NCBI GenBank assembly: GCA_035574175.1
Contig: DATLZB010000031.1
Coordinates: 1 to 16,383, forward strand
Reading direction: 5' to 3'
Source: DATLZB01 sp035574175
GTDB lineage: Bacteria > Pseudomonadota > Alphaproteobacteria > Rhizobiales > Hyphomicrobiaceae
DNA: 16,383 bases
The translations under genes and the position numbers were made by a program. Shown one piece after another: positions 9,077 through 16,383 of this stretch. Under the pieces are notes generated by a model. It had not been told where the DNA came from and searched no databases. It worked only from the letters and a program-made list of their open reading frames with translations. Position 1 is the stretch's first letter. The number at the start of each line of letters is the position of its first letter.

Positions 9077-11122
9077 TCAGTTCTCCCTGGCGACATCCAC
9101 CGCAGAGGACAGCGCCTGCATGAGGCCGCCCGGCATGGCGGCGCCCGCCGGGCAGTCCTTGGCGCGCAGCCGGTCGTAGATCGCCACCAAGTTGCCCTGG
9201 AACTGGGGGGCTTGCGCGCGCTTGACGATGCCCGTTGCCACCGCGCCGTTGCTCCAGCGCGCCTTGCACATGAGACCGGTGAGATGCTCGGTGAGTTGGC
9301 CGCCGTAGGTCTCCCGTGGCACGCCGCTGGCTGCCGCAACGAGGTTCTGCCAAGTCTGCATGGCAGGCGTTGCCGCCCAGCTTCGGCTCGTGGCGCCATC
9401 CATCAGCGGCTTGAGCTGCTCCCTGAGCCGGCGCTGGATGCGCGGGCTGCCTATCCGCTCGATTGCCCCCTCGAGCGCCTTGGCCTCGTCCGGCTCGAGC
9501 GGCTTGATGATGAGCCCCCGCATGTCGGCGAGCGCTACGTTCTCAAGCGCCGGGGGGGCGGTCATCCACACCGAAGCTCCGCGCAGGTCGGCCGCGCGCA
9601 GCTTCGCGCCCGAAAGTTCGGCGCCTTGCAGCCGCGCCATCTGCAGGTCGGCTCCTTCCAAATCCGCATCGCGCAGCACGGCGCCTTCAAGGTCCGCGTG
9701 CTGCAGGAACGCGCCCTGCAGGGAGGCGCTCGAGAAGTCGGCGAACTGCAGTTTGGCCCCCGACAGGTCGGCGCCCTGCAGTGCGGCGACGAGGAAGTTC
9801 GCCCGCTGCAGTTGCGCCCCGCCGCTCAGGTTGACCTTCGCCATCTGCGCCTCGGAGAAGTCGGCCTCGGTGAGCAGCGCATCGTTGAGCGCAGCGCCTT
9901 CCAGGTTGGCTCGATGCAGCTTGGCGCGCCTCAGGTCAACACCGGCGAGAGCGGCCCCTGTTAGCTTGGCTTTGGTGAGATCGGCCTCGCGCGCACCGGC
10001 GCACTCGGCAAGCTCCCGGTCCTCCGTCACCCGCATCTTGTCGATGTCGGCACACTGCAGGCGCACGCGCGAAAGGTCGGCGCCGACGAGGCTCGCGCCT
10101 TCGAGGTTCGCCCCCGTCATGTCGGCCCCGGCGAGGTCCGAGCGGTCGAGCACGGCAAAGCGCAGGTCGCGTCCACGCAGGCTGATGGTGGTCTCTCCGG
10201 GCGCTGCCTCCTGACCCCGCACCAGGTCGGTATCGGTGACGATCAGGTTGCGGTAGAAGATGCCCCACAGCGATCCGTCGGCCCGGGCCCTGAGGAACGG
10301 CAGGTCGAACTGCGCCGCGCTGCGCGCCGACGTTGCCCGTTCGCGGTCGCCGAACAGTTCCCGCGCCATGCGGTCAAGTGCCTCGCCCGGCACGGTGGCG
10401 ACCGCGAACGAGAAGTAAGCCACCACCGCCATCACGCCGAAGGTAATGAGGAACGACAGCGGGTGGTGCACGGTGGTTCGGAAGAAGGCCGCGAAGAACG
10501 AGGTCTCGGCCCGCATCAGGAATACGCCGATCAGCACCAGCATGGCGATGTCGACGAGGAGCGCGACGCGGTGCGTCCAGGTGATCGCCACATCATGGTA
10601 GGGCAGGAACTTGATCTGGATGAAGAGCAGCAGCACGACGGGCAGGATGACGAGCGTCAGCCACGACATGCCGTGCAGGAACATGCTCATCACCGCGCTG
10701 CGGTGCGGGCCGGCGATGGCCTGCACGAAGAAGAAGTTGTGCAGTTCGAGCCGCAGGGGATGGGTGCGCCGCGAGGTGAGCTCGAGCGCCTGAACGGCGT
10801 GGTCGAACTCCAGCGTCTTGCGCGCCAGCAGCACGAGCTGGGAAACCACGCCGAGGTGGAACAGCACGAGCAGCACCGGCGCGAACTGGAAGAACTGGGC
10901 GAGCTGGATGGAAACCTGAAGGATCGGCAGGCTGACCGGGGTCTCGAGCAGCAGGTCCTTGTGGGTGACGCCGGCCACCGCCACCGTCAGGTAGGCCATG
11001 ATGGCAATGAAGATCAGCCAGGCGGTGTGGGCGGTGTCGCTCGAGTTGTTGACTGCCTCGAGCAGGCTATACGGGTTGACCGGGGTCTCGGTTTCCGGCC
11101 CGGCACGCGACGCCTCTGACAT
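9077..11122 (-). CDS. Multi-pass membrane protein with pentapeptide repeats
   Basis: A 681-residue protein. The N-terminal 245 residues hold about five membrane segments (near 35-55, 80-105, 150-170, 185-205 and 222-242). A soluble linker leads to pentapeptide repeats at about 312-519, with A(D/N)LXX-type units such as LAGADMTGANLEGASLVGADL. The repeats are broken once by a non-repeat loop containing two cysteines (CADIDKM and ELAECAGA). The last 160 residues are helical and unlike any family I recognise. The repeat region should form a right-handed quadrilateral beta-helix; membrane-attached examples exist but their role is unknown. The start is the ATG at 11122; a GTG one codon upstream (11125) is equally possible, and GGGGAGGGG lies just before both. 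It is probably in one transcriptional direction with the DUF1772-like gene upstream, but a large inverted repeat lies between them. It should not be called a Qnr-type gyrase protector on this evidence. Confidence 0.85.
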   Translation of the reverse strand: MSEASRAGPETETPVNPYSLLEAVNNSSDTAHTAWLIFIAIMAYLTVAVAGVTHKDLLLETPVSLPILQVSIQLAQFFQFAPVLLVLFHLGVVSQLVLLARKTLEFDHAVQALELTSRRTHPLRLELHNFFFVQAIAGPHRSAVMSMFLHGMSWLTLVILPVVLLLFIQIKFLPYHDVAITWTHRVALLVDIAMLVLIGVFLMRAETSFFAAFFRTTVHHPLSFLITFGVMAVVAYFSFAVATVPGEALDRMARELFGDRERATSARSAAQFDLPFLRARADGSLWGIFYRNLIVTDTDLVRGQEAAPGETTISLRGRDLRFAVLDRSDLAGADMTGANLEGASLVGADLSRVRLQCADIDKMRVTEDRELAECAGAREADLTKAKLTGAALAGVDLRRAKLHRANLEGAALNDALLTEADFSEAQMAKVNLSGGAQLQRANFLVAALQGADLSGAKLQFADFSSASLQGAFLQHADLEGAVLRDADLEGADLQMARLQGAELSGAKLRAADLRGASVWMTAPPALENVALADMRGLIIKPLEPDEAKALEGAIERIGSPRIQRRLREQLKPLMDGATSRSWAATPAMQTWQNLVAAASGVPRETYGGQLTEHLTGLMCKARWSNGAVATGIVKRAQAPQFQGNLVAIYDRLRAKDCPAGAAMPGGLMQALSSAVDVAREN

Positions 11123-11197
11123 CACGGGACGCCCCTCCCCTCACACTTCACGAACTGCGCCAAAGCATAGCGGTGAATCTGTGACAAGGCAGGCGGG

Positions 11198-11245
11198 CGC
11201 CCCGGCCGCCGCGCGCTGCTTTTGGTGGCCTATCGGGCCGGGGCG
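11198..11245 (-). terminator. Ten-base inverted repeat after the DUF1772-like gene
   Basis: CGCCCCGGCC (11198-11207) and GGCCGGGGCG (11236-11245) are perfectly complementary with a 28-base loop. On the minus strand the structure begins about 32 bases after the DUF1772-like stop and precedes the pentapeptide gene by about 75 bases. It may separate the two genes transcriptionally. There is no T run after it, so termination is uncertain. Confidence 0.4.
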
Positions 11246-11276
11246 GCAATTGCAAGCCGGAAAGCTTCGGCAGTGG

Positions 11277-11768
11277 CTAACGGGCCCGTCCGTCGCCAGC
11301 GTCCGGCCATTCGTGACGCATGTTTAGTGTGGCCAGGGCCGTGAGCATCAGCGCCAGGAAGGTGAGCACCGCGTTGACCGCATGCGAGTACTCCCACTGC
11401 CGGCGCAGCGGCTCGAGGTCGGCCGGCATCACCGTCCAGTTCTGGGTCGCGGCGTTGGCCGGATAGGTGAAGGTCCAGAAGATGACTTGGGTCGCTGCCA
11501 TGCACAGGAACGCGCCGGCCAGCAGACTGGCCGGCACCCTTTCTGCTCTGAACGCGACGGCGCTCCACAGCGTGAGCAGGATGGCGGGGATTACGACGAA
11601 GCCGAACAGCGCCCAGCCTTGGTAGATGCGCTGCACCGTCATGTACTGGTCCGCAGGCAACCCGATCTTGTTCGGCAGCTCGAACAGGTGCGCGCCGGCC
11701 GGCACCAGCGAGAGCACCACGAAGGTCAGCGTGACGAACAGCAGGACCTTGCGCGAGGCGGCGCTCAT
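11277..11768 (-). CDS. DUF1772-like four-helix membrane protein
   Basis: A 163-residue inner-membrane protein with four predicted membrane segments (about residues 7-27, 47-67, 78-98 and 131-151). Between segments 3 and 4 it has a conserved-looking loop, FWTFTYPANAATQNW, followed by LEPLRRQWEYSHAVNAVL. This resembles the W...R-x2-WE-x2-H signature of the DUF1772 (anthrone oxygenase-like) family, whose bacterial members have no settled function. The ATG at 11768-11766 has GGGAGAT eight bases upstream and starts directly before the first hydrophobic segment, so I prefer it to a longer frame beginning at 11807. Upstream lies the long gene-free stretch before uvrA. Confidence 0.65.
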   Translation of the reverse strand: MSAASRKVLLFVTLTFVVLSLVPAGAHLFELPNKIGLPADQYMTVQRIYQGWALFGFVVIPAILLTLWSAVAFRAERVPASLLAGAFLCMAATQVIFWTFTYPANAATQNWTVMPADLEPLRRQWEYSHAVNAVLTFLALMLTALATLNMRHEWPDAGDGRAR

Positions 11769-12429
11769 CGAGCGATCTCCCGTGCGGGTGCGAACAGTCG
11801 CCGGCACGTTCCCTCAAGCCTGTGTCCAGCATGTGACGAAAGAGAGCCCTGGCGACCTACCTCCGGCGGCCGGCCGAGGCGTCCCCATGCGCTCTTCAGC
11901 AAACGCTGCCCCGCAAAAGCTCGAGCCCCGGGCCGCGAAGGGCGCAACGGGGCTCTTCATCACTTCCGATTCCTGTCCAGCTCCGTCCGGGCCGGACTCA
12001 TTTGCGGGCCTTGGTTGCAAGACCCGTCAGGGTCGTTCCGAATTTTGATGGCGGCGCGGAGTAGCGCGATCAGGTGAGCCGCGGCCCGCTACGCCGAGCC
12101 GTGGCCTCGCTGCGAAGCGAGGCCCATGTCACTGTCGGGTGGAGTCATGCTCCCTCCTACGCACGTGGATCCTCGCGACGGCTGTCCTCACAACCCGATG
12201 GTGCTGCCGGTCGCCGGGGGTACGCCGGCCCTTTCGGGGACGCGTTCGGGCGGTCCGCAGCGACAGCCGTCTAGCCTTAAGTTTGATCTTCCCAACCCTG
12301 GTGTCAAGCCCCATCGGGCGCGCCTGATCAATGTTTGTCGCGCGGGGATTTAAGGCCCGGCCGATCCCGCAATGGACAGGCGCCGAAGTTGCATTGCCGC
12401 TCGGTCCGCCATCCGCTACCAACGCGCCC
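11769..12429. other. Gene-free stretch between the DUF1772-like gene and uvrA
   Basis: About 660 bases with no convincing coding sequence on either strand; the open frames here lack ribosome binding sites and recognisable products. Visible content: an inverted repeat GAGCCCC/GGGGCTC (11923-11929, 11949-11955); a small GACCC/GGGTC hairpin (12021-12034) followed by a short T-rich run; and a dense cluster of hairpins at 12057-12271, listed separately. The promoters of two divergent genes must lie here, but I recognise no clear hexamer pairs and no LexA box. Confidence 0.6.
12057..12271. other. Structured region, possible non-coding RNA or long uvrA leader
   Basis: Several helices follow one another. 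CGGAGTAGCG (12057-12066) pairs with CGCTACGCCG (12087-12096) with one A-G mismatch. GGCCTCGCT/AGCGAGGCC (12103-12111, 12116-12124) closes a GCGA tetraloop. GGAG/CTCC (12141-12144, 12150-12153) is a small stem. GACGGCTGTC (12177-12186) pairs with GACAGCCGTC (12262-12271), and directly inside it GCTGC (12203-12207) pairs with GCAGC (12257-12261), enclosing further small stems. It does not match SRP RNA, tmRNA, RNase P RNA or a tRNA as I know them. Strand and expression are unknown. Confidence 0.35.
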
Positions 12430-15444
<3,015 letters not shown>

Positions 15445-15464
15445 GAATTGCCGCTTCGCTCCGG

Positions 15465-15487
15465 TGATGGAATGATGGTGCCATCAT
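15465..15487. promoter_or_regulatory. Palindromic operator over the antitoxin-like start codon
   Basis: ATGATGGTGCCATCAT (15472-15487) has seven-base inverted arms around TG, and its last bases are the first two of the start codon at 15486. A further TGATGG half-site at 15465-15470 repeats that at 15473-15478 with an eight-base period. Ribbon-helix-helix antitoxins commonly bind such repeated short half-sites to repress their own operon, so autoregulation is a reasonable inference. Confidence 0.5.
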
Positions 15488-15950
15488 GATTGCGCGGACA
15501 CAAATCACCATGGATGCGGAGATGCAGCGGCGGGCGCACGCCAAGGCCGCGGAGCTCGGCATCTCCTTTGCCGAGTACGTCCGCCGGCTGGTCGCGCAGG
15601 ACCTCGGCGAGGCGAAGCCGAAGGCCGATGTCTCCGTCGTCTTCGACCTCCTGACCGAGGGCGAGCCGACCGACATCGCGCGCGACAAGGACAAGCTGAT
15701 CGGCGATGCGGTCTGGCAAGAGCACCTGGCGGAGACCCGTCGCAAGCCGCAGCGGAAACGGCGCCGGCGGCCCAACACTCTCTCCCCGTCATGCCGGCGC
15801 AGGCCGGCACCCACGCCAGGTGCCGCTTGCTCCACGGTCGAGAGTGCGCGAGATCTCGTCCGGGCGAGTGCTGCCACCAACCGAGTGCACGCCGAAGCTG
15901 GCGTGGATCCCGACCACCGGCCTTCGCCGGTGCAGGCTTCGTCGGGATGA
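15486..15950 (+). CDS. Ribbon-helix-helix antitoxin-like protein, reading frame extended into a repeat element
   Basis: The open frame gives 154 residues but only about the first 100 look native. MIARTQITMDAEMQRRAHAK and LGISFAEYVRRLVAQDLGE form a beta-strand/helix/helix DNA-binding fold of the CopG/VapB type. Next is a segment (DVSVVFDLL ... DIARDKDKLIGDAVWQEHL) of the kind found in antitoxins paired with PIN-domain toxins, then a basic stretch RRKPQRKRRRRP. From about residue 101 the codons lie in the repeat element beginning at 15787, and the stop codon is also inside it. No PIN or other toxin gene follows. This could be a remnant of a toxin-antitoxin pair or a solitary regulator. It follows uvrA by 41 bases. 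Its ribosome binding site is weak and lies within the palindrome. Confidence 0.6.
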   Translation: MIARTQITMDAEMQRRAHAKAAELGISFAEYVRRLVAQDLGEAKPKADVSVVFDLLTEGEPTDIARDKDKLIGDAVWQEHLAETRRKPQRKRRRRPNTLSPSCRRRPAPTPGAACSTVESARDLVRASAATNRVHAEAGVDPDHRPSPVQASSG

Positions 15951-15952
15951 CG
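15787..15952. repeat. Palindromic repeat element, copy 1
   Basis: The element starts CGTCATGCCGG and ends CGGGATGACG, so the outermost bases are inverted repeats. Internal helices: GCCGGC-GCAG-GCCGGC near the left end, CCACGCCAG (15811-15819) with CTGGCGTGG (15898-15906), and ATCCCGAC with GTCGGGAT enclosing CACCGGC-CTTC-GCCGGTG at the right end. The first 41 bases and a 70-base block (15882-15951) are identical to copy 2; the central 54 bases are not. It resembles the paired REP/BIME-type intergenic repeats of proteobacteria. It supplies the last third of the antitoxin-like reading frame. Confidence 0.85.
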
Positions 15953-15985
15953 GTTGGGGGCGGGAACGCGGTGCCTACCCCATCC

Positions 15986-16148
15986 CGTCATGCCGGCGCA
16001 GGCCGGCACCCACGCCAGGTGCCGCTGGCGCGACGGTCATGATTTGCTCAAGGCGCAGTGGTGGCTGCTACTATCGAACGAGTGCACGCCGAAGCTGGCG
16101 TGGATCCCGACCACCGGCCTTCGCCGGTGCAGGCTTCGTCGGGATGAC
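15986..16148. repeat. Palindromic repeat element, copy 2
   Basis: Same orientation as copy 1, separated from it by 33 bases. The left 41 bases (15986-16026) and right 70 bases (16079-16148) match copy 1 exactly; the 52 bases between differ. The long-range helix is CCACGCCAG (16010-16018) with CTGGCGTGG (16095-16103), so the variable part forms the loop. The element ends only two bases before the purine-rich ribosome binding site of the next small gene. No transposase is encoded in either copy. Confidence 0.85.
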
Positions 16149-16165
16149 ATTGAGGAGGAGCGCCC

Positions 16166-16294
16166 ATGCCCACCATGTCGGATTCGCGCCGCAAGAAGAT
16201 CCAGGCGAGGCGGCGCAAGCTGGAGAACGCCAGGAAGCGCGCGATCAAAGCGGCAAGACGCCAGCGCAAAGCCGGCGCCGCCAAGGCTGGCTAG
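16166..16294 (+). CDS. Small very basic protein (42 residues)
   Basis: The frame reads MPTMSDSRRKKIQARRRKLE and continues with further Arg/Lys/Ala to a TAG at 16292-16294. Seventeen of 42 residues are Lys or Arg against only two acidic ones, and the pattern suggests one continuous amphipathic or nucleic-acid-binding helix. The evidence that it is translated is the ribosome binding site GAGGAGGAG (16152-16160), five bases before the ATG. An ATG three codons later is an alternative start. It begins directly after the second repeat element and ends six bases before the next start codon, so the two genes may be co-transcribed. I do not recognise a named family; RNA or DNA binding is inferred from charge alone. 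Confidence 0.55.
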   Translation: MPTMSDSRRKKIQARRRKLENARKRAIKAARRQRKAGAAKAG

Positions 16295-16299
16295 CGGAC

Positions 16300-16383
16300 G
16301 TGCGGTATAGCGGCGAACTGCGCGCGACGAAACGCAGGGCAGGGCTTGCTCTTGCCGTTGCCCTGCTGTGGCTCGTCCCGGCC
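16300..16383 (+). CDS. Start of an exported or membrane-anchored protein (cut by window edge)
   Basis: Twenty-eight codons are visible from a GTG at 16300: a basic N-terminus (RYSGELRATKRRAG), then a hydrophobic core LALAVALLWLVPA that runs to the window end. This is the charge and hydrophobicity pattern of a signal peptide or signal anchor. The frame is open to the edge and begins six bases after the stop of the small basic gene, so the two are probably co-transcribed. No strong ribosome binding site is seen. The product cannot be named from this fragment. Confidence 0.5.
   Translation, partial: MRYSGELRATKRRAGLALAVALLWLVPA

Noticed and set aside
9077..11122. Pentapeptide protein as a Qnr/MfpA-type gyrase protector
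   Set aside because: Qnr and MfpA are short soluble proteins made almost entirely of repeats. This one has about five membrane segments and a long non-repeat C-terminus, so the label would be unsupported.
15787..16148. CRISPR array from the repeated blocks
   Set aside because: There are only two long copies with internal palindromes, not short regular repeats with uniform spacers, and no cas gene is present.

Overview
The window looks like chromosomal DNA of a GC-rich alphaproteobacterium, most likely in the Hyphomicrobiales (Rhizobiales). This is an inference from three things: the alphaproteobacterial character of GyrA, SSB (tail ending LDDEIPF) and UvrA (first zinc site reading CPVSG); a GTTC-N7-GTTC LexA-type box upstream of ssb; and a bactofilin of the usual short form. 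I cannot name a genus.

Layout. Positions 1-1251 (minus) hold a metal- or siderophore-type ABC importer: a FecCD-like permease cut by the window edge and its periplasmic binding protein. An OsmC-type peroxidase (1469-1900, plus) is divergent from it. Next comes a membrane-anchored TAXI-type binding protein (2170-3609, plus) with no TRAP permease beside it. It converges on gyrA (3703-6462, minus) across a strong hairpin. Divergent from gyrA are an exported PRC-barrel protein (6794-7360) and a bactofilin (7625-8302). These converge on ssb (8363-8860, minus). Upstream of ssb, also on the minus strand, lie a large membrane pentapeptide-repeat protein (9077-11122) and a small DUF1772-like membrane protein (11277-11768). 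About 660 bases without a convincing gene follow, containing a run of hairpins, and then uvrA (12430-15444, plus). The right end holds a ribbon-helix-helix antitoxin-like gene with a palindrome over its start, two copies of a palindromic repeat element, a 42-residue very basic protein, and the start of an exported protein cut by the window edge.

How it fits together. The core is a gyrA-ssb-uvrA genome-maintenance block (supercoiling, single-strand DNA protection, excision repair), with envelope and cytoskeleton genes set between its members. ssb has a visible SOS-type operator; uvrA does not show one. The right end looks like accessory DNA: an antitoxin-like gene without a toxin, whose reading frame runs into a repeat element.

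I do not see a complete new defence or mobile system. The points most worth checking are the unusual GyrA quinolone-pocket residues, the toxin-less antitoxin joined to a repeat, the paired repeats with identical ends and different centres, and the structured gene-free stretch upstream of uvrA.
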